This document shows, one piece after another, positions 1-9,356 of a DNA stretch of 64,000 bases (within the stretch, counting starts at the first letter, position 1; the number at the start of each line of letters is the position of its first letter). The notes under the pieces were generated by a model that worked only from the letters and a program-made list of their open reading frames with translations, was not told where the DNA came from and did no database searches. This DNA is from Aurantiacibacter xanthus (lineage in GTDB: Bacteria; Pseudomonadota; Alphaproteobacteria; Sphingomonadales; Sphingomonadaceae): contig NZ_QXFM01000144.1 of NCBI RefSeq assembly GCF_003584015.1, positions 1 through 64,000 on the forward strand. Reading direction: 5' to 3'. A program made the translations under genes and the position numbers.

Positions 1-52
1 ACTGCTCGACGATCCGGATGATCTCGAGCTTCTCGGATGCGGGATATCTCAT
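1..52 (-). CDS. IS3-family transposase OrfB, N-terminal fragment
   Basis: Only the first 17 codons are in the window. They read MRYPASEKLEIIRIVEQ, a start typical of the integrase-like (DDE) OrfB of one IS3 subgroup. The ATG overlaps the orfA stop codon (ATGA), so the two frames are translationally coupled or joined by programmed frameshifting, as is known for IS3 elements. The catalytic DDE residues lie beyond the window. The gene is truncated by the window edge; whether it is intact outside cannot be seen. Confidence 0.75.
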   Translation of the reverse strand, partial: MRYPASEKLEIIRIVEQ

Positions 53-435
53 TCGTCGTCGCCCCCATCCGCGATCATGCTTTTTTTGAGCAGACGGTTT
101 TCGAGCGTCAGGTCGGCCACGCATTCCTTCAGGGCACGGGCTTCGCGGCGCAGGTCCTGCACCTCGCCGCTGGTCGCGGCACGAGCCGTGTCACCCGCCA
201 GGCGCCGCTTGCCCGCTTCCATGAACTCCTTCGACCAGGTGTAATACAGGCTCTGGGCAATGCCTTCCTTGCGGCATAGTTCGGCAATGCTGTCTTCGCC
301 ACGCAGCCCATCGAGCACAATGCGGATCTTGTCTTCGGCCGAAAAATGCCGCCGGGTCTGCCGCCGGATGTCCTTCACCACCCGCTCAGCAGGGGCCTTG
401 GCAGGCGATTTTTTCAAGGAGTGTTGGGGCTTCAT
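49..435 (-). CDS. IS3-family transposase OrfA (helix-turn-helix protein)
   Basis: This is a protein of about 128 residues beginning MKPQHSLKKS. It has an HTH_Tnp_1-type DNA-binding region (roughly residues 25-75: RRHFSAEDKIRIVLDGL, SIAELCRKEGIAQSLYYTW) and a C-terminal helical, leucine-rich segment (VADLTLENRLLKKSM) of the kind OrfA uses for oligomerisation. The ATG at 435 is preceded by GAAGGA and was preferred to an upstream ATG at 471, because that longer version would be translated from the terminal stem itself. It ends in GGDDE with the stop overlapping orfB. It appears intact. Confidence 0.85.
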   Translation of the reverse strand: MKPQHSLKKSPAKAPAERVVKDIRRQTRRHFSAEDKIRIVLDGLRGEDSIAELCRKEGIAQSLYYTWSKEFMEAGKRRLAGDTARAATSGEVQDLRREARALKECVADLTLENRLLKKSMIADGGDDE

Positions 436-476
436 CTTCGTTCCTTCGTCACTACGACGAAGCCCCAACACTCCTT
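416..476 (-). repeat. 18-bp inverted repeat enclosing the transposase ribosome-binding site
   Basis: AAGGAGTGTTGGGGCTTC (416-433) is repeated as its exact reverse complement at 459-476, with 25 bases between. In a transcript entering from outside the element the arms would form an 18-bp stem. The orfA ribosome-binding site and most of its start codon lie in the loop, and the second arm encodes orfA codons 2-7. The pairing is directly visible; a role in blocking read-through expression of the transposase is inferred by analogy with IS10 and IS50. Confidence 0.65.
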
Positions 477-520
477 AATTCACAACCTCAAATCTGTGCC
501 ATTGGCGCTGACGGGGAACA

Positions 521-1480
521 GCGATCGACGGCCGCGAAACCTGGCTGATCCACAACTACCTCCTGCCGGATGAAACCGACTTCGAGAGCGTCGACCGGGA
601 TGCCTGGATCCGCGCGCTGCTGGGGGTCGACGAGACTTTCGAGTATGACGTGATCCGTCAGGAAGACTGGATCGGGCGGCGACTGGTCGCCAACCGGTTC
701 CGCCAGGATCGCGTTTTTATCTGCGGCGATGCGGCGCACCTCTGGGTGCCCTATGCCGGCTATGGCATGAATGCCGGGATCGCCGATGCCATGAGCCTCT
801 CGTGGCAACTTGCGGCCCGTCTAAACGGATGGGCCGGAGCAGGCATTCTGGATGGATATGAAACCGAGCGCGGACCGATCACCGATCAGGTCTCGCGCTT
901 CGCCATGAACCACGCGCAAAAGGCCATTTCCGAGCGCCTCAGCATCCCGCTCGCGATCAACGACGATGGCCCCGAGGCCGATGCCCTGCGCGCGCAGATC
1001 GGGGCCGATGCCTACGATCTCCATGTCCAGCAGTTCGCCTGTGCCGGGCTGAATTTCGGCTATTTCTACCCGGATTCCCCGCTGATCGCCTATGATGACG
1101 AGACCGCGCCGAGCTACACGATGTATGACTACACCGCCTCCACCGTGCCCGGCTGCCGGACCCCGCATTTCTGGCTGGCGGACGGGCAATCGCTGTATGA
1201 CGCGCTTGGCCCTGAGTTCACGCTCCTCCGCTTCTCGCGCGAGGCGGATGTCGCCCCGCTGGTGAACGCCGCCGAGAAGGCCGGGATGCCGCTGGCGGTG
1301 CTCGACGTGACCCTGCCCGAACCGGGCGAAGCCTATCGTCATCGCCTCCTGCTCAGCCGCCCGGATCGCCATGTGGCGTGGCGGGGCGACGAAGTGCCAG
1401 CCGATCCCGACAAGCTCATCGCACTGGTGACCGGGCACCTGCCTCAAGGCCAGCCCGCCCATGCAAGAACGCTCGCCTGA
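521..1480 (+). pseudogene. FAD-dependent aromatic monooxygenase, 5'-truncated by the IS element
   Basis: The frame, beginning IDGRETWLIHNYL, matches the C-terminal 320 residues or so of PheA/TfdB-family flavin hydroxylases, which are usually 530-560 residues. The conserved FAD ribityl-binding segment is clear (CGDAAHLWVPYAGYGMNAGI, residues about 70-90 of the remnant), followed by SLSWQLAARLNG and the thioredoxin-like C-terminal domain. The N-terminal GxGxxG dinucleotide fold is missing, and an in-frame stop at 509 lies within the presumed IS end. A GTG at 650 could start a shorter product, but it would lack the FAD fold. This is probably a dead gene interrupted by transposition. Confidence 0.8.
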
Positions 1481-1514
1481 GCGGGCCGAAATCGCGCCAC
1501 GAGAGGAGAAGACA

Positions 1515-3167
1515 ATGAAGCTGGGTCGCCGTGAATTCGTGATGGGGCTGTCTGCTCCGCTGGTCCTGCAAGCTTGCACTGTGTCGCAAGCGCGAACGGC
1601 CCGGAACCGGGCGGGGCCGATCATCGCGAACACGCGCTATGGCCCGGTGATCGGGCGCGAAGAACGCGGCGCTCTGCAATTCAAGGGCCTGCGCTACGGC
1701 GCCACGACCAGCGGCAATTCCCGCTTCATGGCGCCTTCCCCGCCGACACCCTGGAGCGAACCGCAGACAGCCTTCACCGATGGCCCGATTGCGCCACAGC
1801 TCGATCCTGCGCAGGCCGGGCAAAAGGCTGAAGAGAGCGAGGACTGCCTTACGCTGAACGTCTGGACCCCGGCGCTGGCAGACGGGCGCAAGCGCCCGGT
1901 CATGGTCTGGCTGCACGGCGGCGGCCTGTGGCGGTTGTCGGCTGGCGGTGACTATCAGAACGGCGCGCGCCTCGCCGCGAACAACGATGTCGTGATGGTG
2001 AGCCCCAACCATCGCCTGAACGTGCTCGGCCACGCCTACTTCGACGAGTTCGATCCCGCCTTCGCAGGATCGTCGAGCGCCGGGATGCTCGATCTCGTGC
2101 TGGCGCTGGAATGGGTCCGCGACAATATCGAGGAATTCGGCGGCGACCCTGAAAACGTCACCATCTTCGGCCAGTCGGGCGGCGGCCAGAAGGTGTCACT
2201 GTTGATGGCGATGCCCGCCGCGTATGGCCTGTTTCACAAGGCGATCATCCAAAGCGGCCCCGCACCGCTCGCCCTCGAACGCCCCTATGCGAAGGATCTG
2301 GCGGCACGGCTGCTGGCCTTGCTCGACATCCCGCAGCACCGGGTGCGCGAGATCCAGACCGTTCCGCTCGACGCTATCATGCGTGCCTATTACCGCATCT
2401 TTCAGGAGATCGGCGGCTTCGGCACCATGGGAGTCATTCAGGATTTCGCCCCGGTCGTCGACGATGTCGCGCTGCCGCAGCATCCGTTCTGGAACGGCGC
2501 GTCACCGCTTTCCAAAGACATCCCCTTGCTGCTCGGCACGGTACGCACCGAAATGACCGAGTACTTTCTGGCGGAGAACCCTGAGGCTCCGCAACGCGAT
2601 CTTGCCGCCGTCGTGGCGCAACTCGAACCGATTTTCGGAGCCGACGCCGAAGCCATCGTCGCCCATTACCGGGCCGCGCATCCGCAAGCGGGTTTGTGGG
2701 AAGTGGATGCGCTCATCCGCGCTGACTGGCCCACCCGCCTGTTCACCCAGCGCATTGCCGACGAGCAGAGCAAGGCAGGAGCGCCGGTCTATCTCTACCG
2801 GATGGACTGGGAGACGAGCGCCCGCAACGGCCTGCTGATGTCGCCGCACGCAATCGACATCCCCTTCGTGCTCGACACGGTGGGAAGCGAGCCGGTCGAA
2901 GCGGGACAGCTCGACGAACAGGTGCGGATGATGCAGCAGATGAGCGCAGCATGGGTCTCGTTCGCCCGCGACGGTGCCCCGCGCAGCCCGACGTTCCCGG
3001 AATGGACAGCCTATAACCGCACCAGCCGCCCCACCCTGCTGTTCAATCTGCAAAGCCGGATGGCAAATGACCCCGACGGGTCGGATCTTGATCGGCTGAA
3101 ACGCAATCTGGCCAATTATCGCGTTGTCGCCGGCGGCGTTACAACGCCCGCTAACCAAGGGAGATAG
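1515..3167 (+). CDS. Carboxylesterase type B family hydrolase, probable Tat-exported lipoprotein
   Basis: This is a 550-residue alpha/beta hydrolase. The N-terminus has a twin-arginine pair (LGRREF) followed by a hydrophobic stretch and a lipobox-like LQAC at residue 21, suggesting export and perhaps lipidation. The oxyanion-hole motif WLHGGG lies near residue 135, the nucleophile Ser221 in GQSGGG, and the catalytic-His-type motif HAIDIPFV follows toward the C-terminus. The common GESAGG nucleophile elbow is GQSGGG here. The start at 1515 follows GAGAGGAGAA; an upstream in-frame ATG overlaps the monooxygenase remnant. It likely hydrolyses an ester or carbamate in the periplasm. The substrate is unknown. 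Two bases separate it from the next gene, implying an operon. Confidence 0.85.
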   Translation: MKLGRREFVMGLSAPLVLQACTVSQARTARNRAGPIIANTRYGPVIGREERGALQFKGLRYGATTSGNSRFMAPSPPTPWSEPQTAFTDGPIAPQLDPAQAGQKAEESEDCLTLNVWTPALADGRKRPVMVWLHGGGLWRLSAGGDYQNGARLAANNDVVMVSPNHRLNVLGHAYFDEFDPAFAGSSSAGMLDLVLALEWVRDNIEEFGGDPENVTIFGQSGGGQKVSLLMAMPAAYGLFHKAIIQSGPAPLALERPYAKDLAARLLALLDIPQHRVREIQTVPLDAIMRAYYRIFQEIGGFGTMGVIQDFAPVVDDVALPQHPFWNGASPLSKDIPLLLGTVRTEMTEYFLAENPEAPQRDLAAVVAQLEPIFGADAEAIVAHYRAAHPQAGLWEVDALIRADWPTRLFTQRIADEQSKAGAPVYLYRMDWETSARNGLLMSPHAIDIPFVLDTVGSEPVEAGQLDEQVRMMQQMSAAWVSFARDGAPRSPTFPEWTAYNRTSRPTLLFNLQSRMANDPDGSDLDRLKRNLANYRVVAGGVTTPANQGR

Positions 3168-3169
3168 TT

Positions 3170-4381
3170 ATGAAGATTCTTCACGCCGGTGTGGCCACTG
3201 CCGCGCTCGCCATCGCCGCCCTGCCCCTTCCTGCCGTCGCGCAGGACGGCCAGACCGGCCCCTCCCCAGCCGTCATGCAGTATCGCGAAAGTATGTTCGA
3301 CGAAGCCATCCGGCCACTGGCCAATCGCACGATGGCGCTGATGTTCAACACCGCCCCGGTCGAAGCGGGCGACAGCCCGCTTGAGCTTCCGGTCCGCAGC
3401 GCACCGCTCGACTTCACCTACGAAGCGAATGGCGAAATTCATCAGGCGTCGGACGTTATCGAGAACACCTTTGTCGATGGCCTGCTGATCATCAAGCACG
3501 GCACCATCGTCTACGAGGGCAACTTCAACCGATCCACGGCAGAGAGCCGCTACAACTCGTACTCGATGGCCAAGTCCCTCAACGCCATCATGGTTGGGCT
3601 GGCCGTGAAGGAGGGCTTGATCGGATCGGTCACCGACCAGGTGACGCAATATCTGCCCGAATTGAACGGCACCGGCTACGACGGCGCCACCATCCGCGAC
3701 CTGATGGAAATGCGCTCGGGCATCGCCTGGGACGAGAATTTCTTCTCGCCCGGTACGCCCTCCTATGACGCCCACGTTGCCTCGTGGGTGCAAGAACGCA
3801 CGCGCTATACCGATGCCGCCCTGATAACCGAGCGGGAGCACGAGCCGGGCACCTTCAACCGCTACAACAGCCTCGATGCAGCCGTGGCCGGCTGGGTCGT
3901 GGAACGGGCGGCCGGTATGCCGGTGAGCGAGTACCTCTCCACCCGCCTGTGGAAGCCTGCGGGCATGCAGGCCGACGCATTTTACGTGATCGACGGCGAG
4001 CCCGGCGTGGGCCGCGAGTTCACCGCCGGCGGTTTCAACGCGGTGCTGCGCGACTACGGGCGGCTCGGCCTGCTGATGCTCAACGACGGGCACGCCAAAG
4101 GCACGCCCTTCTTTCCCGACGGTTTCGTCGCCAATCTGCGCAGGGACATCACCGAAGGTTCAGCAGGCGACGGCCTCGGCTATGGCTGGTTCTGGTGGAC
4201 CGTCAACGGAACCGAAGCTTTCACCGCCCTCGGAGGCGAAGGGCAGTACATCTATGTCGATCCGGAAACCGAGACGGTGATTGTCAAGATGAGCCATGGT
4301 CCGGTCGGCCCGGCGGCAGATCCTGTCGGAGCCGAGGAACTGGCCTTCCTCAAGGCCGCTTCCAGATGGGATGGCAGATAG
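3170..4381 (+). CDS. Serine hydrolase, beta-lactamase/6-aminohexanoate-dimer hydrolase (NylB-like) family
   Basis: This is a 403-residue exported protein with a signal peptide (residues 1-25, cleavage after PAVAQ). The penicillin-binding fold signature Ser132-x-x-Lys135 (SMAK) is present, as is the downstream tyrosine region FNRYNSLD (Tyr232), with HGPVGP near the C-terminus. Members of this family are mostly esterases or amidases rather than drug-inactivating beta-lactamases. The gene follows the esterase by 2 bp with ribosome-binding site AAGGGAGAT. It may act on the same extracellular ester or amide, but no substrate can be inferred. Confidence 0.82.
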   Translation: MKILHAGVATAALAIAALPLPAVAQDGQTGPSPAVMQYRESMFDEAIRPLANRTMALMFNTAPVEAGDSPLELPVRSAPLDFTYEANGEIHQASDVIENTFVDGLLIIKHGTIVYEGNFNRSTAESRYNSYSMAKSLNAIMVGLAVKEGLIGSVTDQVTQYLPELNGTGYDGATIRDLMEMRSGIAWDENFFSPGTPSYDAHVASWVQERTRYTDAALITEREHEPGTFNRYNSLDAAVAGWVVERAAGMPVSEYLSTRLWKPAGMQADAFYVIDGEPGVGREFTAGGFNAVLRDYGRLGLLMLNDGHAKGTPFFPDGFVANLRRDITEGSAGDGLGYGWFWWTVNGTEAFTALGGEGQYIYVDPETETVIVKMSHGPVGPAADPVGAEELAFLKAASRWDGR

Positions 4382-4607
4382 GGCGGAACGAGCTGCCGCC
4401 GAGCCAATGCCTGGATCGTGCAAAGGAGGGCGGCCTGACCCGGTAATGGCGAGGCAGGTCTGACTCGTGCCGAACCGATCCACACGGATGGAGCCGCCGC
4501 CCGGCGCTCGCCAGCCGTCGATCCCGGCCTCGCTGCAAATCGAAAACGGGGGTGCGGATCATCGCCGCCCCCCGCCTCCTGCCGGGCTTACGCGATCACA
4601 CACCGGC

Positions 4608-6905
4608 TCATCGTGCGAAGTCCAGCACCACGGATTCGATGGTGCCGGGATAAATGAACGGCGACTCGTAGCTGTCGCTCAGCGTCGTGCCGTAATCCCG
4701 CCCGATGGACGCGCCGCCTTCGCTCACAAACAGATATCCGGGGGTGCGCGCGATACGGCCGCTGGCAACCTCGCGGCCATCCACTTCCAGACGGACATCG
4801 GCACCCGCGCCGCGCCCGGCGCCTTCGTCGTAGTCGAAGTGCACGGTAATCTTGTGCTCACCCGGAGACAGCGCCTGCGGGCCTGCAATGACGGTCCGGT
4901 CACGGTCCTCGATGGAGGCGTTGTAACGGAACACCGGGATGCCGTTTTCGATCAACAGGCCCCATCCGCACAGGCGGCTGCCCTGCGCGACGATCGCGCC
5001 ATCGCTGTCCCCGTCGATCACTTCGATCGTCGCCTCCAGCGTCCACGCGCGGTTCATCACGCTGGGGAAGCTGTAGCGGGAATAGCGACGGTCGCTGTTG
5101 CGGAAGACGAAGCGGGTCTGGTCCTTGTTGAGGAACGGTCGCTCTCCGGTGGCGGCATCGTCCGGCAGACCGACGTTATAGAGCCCGGCGGCGACTTCGT
5201 AGGCGGCCTGAAGCTCTGCCAGCTTTTCCGGGTTGCTCGCCGCGATGTCGTGCGACTGGCTGTAGTCCTCGCGCAGGTTGTACAGTTCCCAGTTCAGCGG
5301 CGTGCCGGTGGGCGGAGGCGATTCCTTGTCCCATGGCAGCACCCGCGGCGTGGTCGAAGCCAGCCAGCCATCTTCGTAGAATGCGCGGTTGTCACGCAGT
5401 TCGAAATACTGGCTTTCATGCCGTTCCGCCGCCTGCGGATCTTCGAAGGTGTATACGAGGCTGGTGCCGGCGATGGGCATCTGCTCGACGCCGCGGAACG
5501 TTGCCGGGGCAGTAACTCCTGCCGCTTCGAAGATGGTCGGCGCGATGTCGGTGACATGGGCGAACTGCTGGCGCACCCCGCCCTGCTCTGCCAGACGGCC
5601 CGGCCACGATACGACCATCCCGTTGCGCACGCCGCCCAGATGAGAGGCAATGGCCTTGCCCCACTGGAACGGCGTGTTGGTCGCCCATGCCCAGCCTGCG
5701 GGATAGTTGTTCCACGAGTAGCGCGTGCCAAAATCCTCGAGATGGTCGAGCTGATCCTGCAGGTTATCGGGCATGGCGTTCTTGCCGCGCGCAACCTCGT
5801 CGATCGTGCCCAGCGGAGAGCCTTCGAGGCTGCCGCCGTTGTCGCCCTGAATATAGATGATCAGGGTGTTATCGAACTGCCCATTGGCCTTGAGCTGATC
5901 GAAGATCCGACCGATCTGGTTGTCGCTGTAGGCGAGCTGGGCCGCGAAAACTTCCATCATCCGCGCGGCGACGAGCTTCTCGTCGGCGCTGAGCGATGAC
6001 CAGGCGGGAATCTCGGCAGGCCGCGGAGTGAGTTCCGCATCGGCGGGAATGACGCCCAGCTCCTTCTGACGCGCGAAGGACTGCTCGCGCAGTTCGTCCC
6101 AGCCGCCGTCGAACTGGCCCTTGAACTTGGCGATCCACTCCGGCGGAGCCTGATGCGGAGAGTGGGCCGAGCCGGGGGCGTAGTACATCAGAAACGGCGC
6201 ATCGGCGTGGATCGCGCGCTGCATGTTGATCCACTCGATGGCATGATCCGCCAGATCCGTGTCGAGGATGTAGTCAGGCCGATCCTGCGGAATTTCGACA
6301 GCATTGCGGTTCTCGTACAGGGCAGGAGCGAACTGGTTGGTCGCCCCGCCCATGAAGCCGTAGAAGTAGTCGAACCCGAGGGCGTTGGGCCAGTGATCGA
6401 ACGGCCCCACCGGGGTATCTTCCCACAGCGGCGCATTGTGATGCTTGCCGAGCATCGCCGTGTCATAGCCGGCTGCGGAAAGCACCTGCGCGAAGGTGGC
6501 TGCACTCTCCGGGATGACCGAGGTGTAGCCCGGATTGGGCGACGCTTCCTCGCTGATGACGCCGAAGCCGACCGAATGGGAATTGCGGCCCGTCAACAGC
6601 GCCGCCCGCGTGGGCGAACACATCGCGGTGTTGTTGTAGTTGTTGTATCGCACGCCCTGCTCGGCAAGGGCGTCCAGCACCGGAGTGGGGACCGCCCCGC
6701 CGAACGAGGTTCCGGCCGCAAAGCCGACGTCGTCGGTCAGGATGACCATCACATTGGGCGCGTTTTCAGGCGGAAGCGGGCGCGAGGGATAGCCCCCTTC
6801 CCGCTCCTGCCCGACGACCGGAGTGGCCAGCGCCCCAAGGGCCAGCGCAATTGCCCCCATGCAGGCAGTTGCGCTGTAAAGTTTCCGCAGTCTTTTGCTG
6901 GCCAT
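4608..6905 (-). CDS. Secreted arylsulfatase (family S1 sulfatase)
   Basis: This is a 765-residue type-I sulfatase with a signal peptide (residues 1-33, ATPVVGQ). The metal site LTDDVG (Asp58/59) and the formylglycine motif CSPTR, with Cys96 as the residue to be modified, show an apparently active enzyme. The sulfatase core is followed by about 170 residues resembling a lectin-like beta-sandwich, as in long S1_4-type arylsulfatases. The start at 6905 follows GGGAGAG; an ATG 24 bases upstream is less likely. It lies 59 bp downstream of a TonB receptor on the same strand and is the last gene of the P450 operon, so it probably removes sulfate from the substrate taken up by that system. No dedicated maturase is in the window. 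Confidence 0.9.
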   Translation of the reverse strand: MASKRLRKLYSATACMGAIALALGALATPVVGQEREGGYPSRPLPPENAPNVMVILTDDVGFAAGTSFGGAVPTPVLDALAEQGVRYNNYNNTAMCSPTRAALLTGRNSHSVGFGVISEEASPNPGYTSVIPESAATFAQVLSAAGYDTAMLGKHHNAPLWEDTPVGPFDHWPNALGFDYFYGFMGGATNQFAPALYENRNAVEIPQDRPDYILDTDLADHAIEWINMQRAIHADAPFLMYYAPGSAHSPHQAPPEWIAKFKGQFDGGWDELREQSFARQKELGVIPADAELTPRPAEIPAWSSLSADEKLVAARMMEVFAAQLAYSDNQIGRIFDQLKANGQFDNTLIIYIQGDNGGSLEGSPLGTIDEVARGKNAMPDNLQDQLDHLEDFGTRYSWNNYPAGWAWATNTPFQWGKAIASHLGGVRNGMVVSWPGRLAEQGGVRQQFAHVTDIAPTIFEAAGVTAPATFRGVEQMPIAGTSLVYTFEDPQAAERHESQYFELRDNRAFYEDGWLASTTPRVLPWDKESPPPTGTPLNWELYNLREDYSQSHDIAASNPEKLAELQAAYEVAAGLYNVGLPDDAATGERPFLNKDQTRFVFRNSDRRYSRYSFPSVMNRAWTLEATIEVIDGDSDGAIVAQGSRLCGWGLLIENGIPVFRYNASIEDRDRTVIAGPQALSPGEHKITVHFDYDEGAGRGAGADVRLEVDGREVASGRIARTPGYLFVSEGGASIGRDYGTTLSDSYESPFIYPGTIESVVLDFAR

Positions 6906-6964
6906 GTTATCTCTCCCGGTCATTTTCATCGTCGATGGGTTCGGAATATTCTCCGAACGGTTTG

Positions 6965-9325
6965 TCAGAAGCGCTTGCGGACGCTAACCTTCCATTCGCG
7001 CGGTGTGGACGGCGTGCCCGAAACCACGCCGAGCGGATAGCGCAGCGCGCTCACCAGATAGTCCTCGTCGAACAGGTTGGTGACCAGCAGGGCGACCTGA
7101 AGATCTCCGTCGACGTTTTCCCAGCCGATCCGGGCATTCGCAAGCGCATAGCCGTCGATCTCCGCCCGCGGATCGTTGTCGATCTGCGGGAAGAAGCTGG
7201 AGGTATAGGCAAGATCGAAGCGCGGCGTGATGAAGCCGAAATCGCCGGCATCGATCTCGTACTGGATGCCGATGTTGCCCTTCCATTCCGGCGCGAAGGG
7301 CGCACGATTGTCGAGCGTGACATCGGAGATCGTGGCTCCTTCGGCACCGATGCGTTCGAACTCGAAGGCAAGGTAGCTGCCCGAGGCGTCGATCGACAGG
7401 CCATCGATCGGGCGCAGGTTAACCTCCAGCTCCGCCCCGACGAACCGCGCGTCCCCGGCGTTCACCGGCGTTGCGTTGATAATGCTGTTGGGGGTCGAGG
7501 TCTGGTTGTTGAACAGAATGCCGGTGTACTTGTTGAGGAACACCGAGCCGTTCAAACGCACTGCCCGGCCAAGAAGATCGGCCTTGAAGCCCGCTTCGTA
7601 GGCATTCAGCCGTTCCGGTTCGAACGGAACCAGCTGTTCCAGCACATAGGGGCGCGGGTTGACGCCGCCGCCACGATAACCGGTCGAGAACTGGATGTAG
7701 GTCATCACGTCAGGCGACCAGCGATATTGCAGGTTCGCGCGGTAATCGACGCTGTCTCCCGAGTATTCGCCGGTAAGCCCGTCGATCTGACCGGCCTGCG
7801 TGTACGATGGCATACTCGGATCGTAGGGATTGCGACGCCGGAATTCGTACTTCTTCTCGTCAGCCGTATACCGGATTCCGCCAATGAGTGTCAGCGAGTC
7901 CGTCAGATAGGCAGTGACGTGCGCAAAGACCGATTTGCTCTCGCTCGGGATGCGATCATCCTGCGCATAGAGGTTCTGGCGCGCGGTGCCGGGCAGCAGA
8001 TAGTTGGTGCCCTGGAACTTGCCGGTGGAGCGGAAATAGAACCCGCCCACGGTATATTCCAGCAACTCGTTGAGAGCCGTCCCGTTGAACCGCAGTTCCT
8101 GCGTGAACTGATCGTATTCGTAGCGCTGCGACACCGTATTCAGGCCGAATGGCGTGAGATCGATATCGGTCGCGTTCGAGCCGCGATAATGCTGATAGGA
8201 CGTGATCGATTTCAACGACATGCTGTCGCTGAACTTCCAGTCGAAAGTGTTCGAGAGGATCTGCGCCCGCAGCCGGAATTCGGGCTCCAGCACGGTCGTG
8301 GGATGGCTTCCGGCACCCGGCACGCCATTATACCGCGCCGGATCGGTGAAGGCCGGATTGGTGTAGTTCGCGTAGCTGTAGCGACCGTTGCGGGGCGTGA
8401 TAAAGATCTTCGGATCGATGCCCGCGGGAATGTTGGCGGTCTGCGTGATATCGAGCAGCACCTGCGGCGACACCTCGGAATTTTCCGAGGAGACCATGCC
8501 GACGAGATTGAACTCCATGTCCTCATTCGGCGTGAAGCGCAGCGCCAGACGGCCAGCCTGATAGTTGCGGCCCCCTTCGGTGCCGTTGCTGCAATCGCCG
8601 TCGGAGGCCGAGGGGACGCCGCTTCCGGGATTGAGGCAGCCATAGTCGTAGCGCTGGAACCAGCCGTCGACCTGCTTCGACATGCCCGAGACGCGCACCA
8701 TCAGCTTGTCGGGCACCAGCGTGAAGTTCGCCATGCCCTTGAGATCAAGCAGATCGAAGCTGCCATAGGCGGCTTCGACATAACCGCTGTTCCCATCGGT
8801 CGGCTTGGTGCTGAACAGCTTTACCGCACCGCCGATCGAGTTCTTGCCCGCCAGCGTGCCCTGCGGGCCGCGCAGAACCTCGACCCGGTCAAGATCGAGC
8901 AGGTCGAAGATCGAGCCGAACACCGTGCCATAGTAGACATCGTCGATGTACATGCCGACGCCAGGTTCGAAGGCGAAGGATGCATCGGACTGGCCGACAC
9001 CGCGCACGAACACCTGAGCCGCGCCGCCATTCGCGCCGCCGGCCTTTCGCATCGTAACGTTGGGGGCGGTTGTCGCGACATCGAGAACCGTGGTTGCGCC
9101 CTTGGACTCAAGCATCTCGCCGGTAACCGCAGTGATTGCCAGCGGGGTATCCTGCAGGTTCTGCTCGCGGAACTGGGCCGTCACCACGATGGTGTCATTG
9201 CCGCTGCGCTGGCTGCCGGCGTCGCTGGCGGTCTGCTCCTGCGCGGCGGCAGGAAGTGCCGCCACAAGAAGTGAAGCCAGTGCGCTGGTTGCGAGCACAC
9301 GGCTCTTGGGTGTCGAAATCCTCAT
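6965..9325 (-). CDS. TonB-dependent outer-membrane receptor
   Basis: This is a 786-residue receptor with a signal peptide (residues 1-28), a plug domain beginning DTIVVTAQFREQNLQDTP and containing VEVLRGPQGTLAGKNSIGG, and a 22-strand-type barrel ending in the aromatic residue of the sequence VSVRKRF. The start at 9325 follows TGGGAGAATAAG. It is placed between the dihydroxyacetone kinase (31 bp upstream) and the arylsulfatase, so the transported compound is probably the substrate of this operon rather than iron. The specificity cannot be read from sequence. Confidence 0.9.
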   Translation of the reverse strand: MRISTPKSRVLATSALASLLVAALPAAAQEQTASDAGSQRSGNDTIVVTAQFREQNLQDTPLAITAVTGEMLESKGATTVLDVATTAPNVTMRKAGGANGGAAQVFVRGVGQSDASFAFEPGVGMYIDDVYYGTVFGSIFDLLDLDRVEVLRGPQGTLAGKNSIGGAVKLFSTKPTDGNSGYVEAAYGSFDLLDLKGMANFTLVPDKLMVRVSGMSKQVDGWFQRYDYGCLNPGSGVPSASDGDCSNGTEGGRNYQAGRLALRFTPNEDMEFNLVGMVSSENSEVSPQVLLDITQTANIPAGIDPKIFITPRNGRYSYANYTNPAFTDPARYNGVPGAGSHPTTVLEPEFRLRAQILSNTFDWKFSDSMSLKSITSYQHYRGSNATDIDLTPFGLNTVSQRYEYDQFTQELRFNGTALNELLEYTVGGFYFRSTGKFQGTNYLLPGTARQNLYAQDDRIPSESKSVFAHVTAYLTDSLTLIGGIRYTADEKKYEFRRRNPYDPSMPSYTQAGQIDGLTGEYSGDSVDYRANLQYRWSPDVMTYIQFSTGYRGGGVNPRPYVLEQLVPFEPERLNAYEAGFKADLLGRAVRLNGSVFLNKYTGILFNNQTSTPNSIINATPVNAGDARFVGAELEVNLRPIDGLSIDASGSYLAFEFERIGAEGATISDVTLDNRAPFAPEWKGNIGIQYEIDAGDFGFITPRFDLAYTSSFFPQIDNDPRAEIDGYALANARIGWENVDGDLQVALLVTNLFDEDYLVSALRYPLGVVSGTPSTPREWKVSVRKRF

Positions 9326-9356
9326 CTTATTCTCCCAAATCAGATTGTGGTGTTTG

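Larger units (their letters stand above)
1..520 (-). mobile_element. IS3-family insertion sequence, partial (runs off left edge)
   Basis: This is the 5' end of an IS3-type element: orfA and the first codons of orfB are read leftward off the window edge, with the ATGA overlap typical of the family. The outer boundary is inferred. On the minus strand the element could begin with TGTTCCCCGTCAGCGCC at position 520, since IS3 elements usually begin with 5'-TG and coding sense of the interrupted monooxygenase resumes at 521. The second terminal repeat and any target duplication lie outside the window, so the boundary is approximate. Confidence 0.7.

Noticed and set aside
1461-1514. Longer N-terminus for the first carboxylesterase
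   Set aside because: The upstream ATG overlaps the monooxygenase remnant and lacks a ribosome-binding site, whereas the ATG at 1515 has GAGAGGAGAA and begins a plausible Tat signal.
3170-4381. Antibiotic-resistance beta-lactamase
   Set aside because: The SxxK fold is shared, but the context (with a type-B esterase) and the overall match to NylB/esterase proteins argue against a drug-resistance role.
4467-5999. Open frame of 510 codons on the plus strand opposite the arylsulfatase
   Set aside because: The sulfatase on the other strand has the CSPTR and metal motifs. The opposing frame is a compositional shadow without a ribosome-binding site.
6851-9274. Open frame of 807 codons on the plus strand
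   Set aside because: It is antisense to the TonB receptor at 6965-9325 and has the same low-complexity antisense composition with no recognisable domain.
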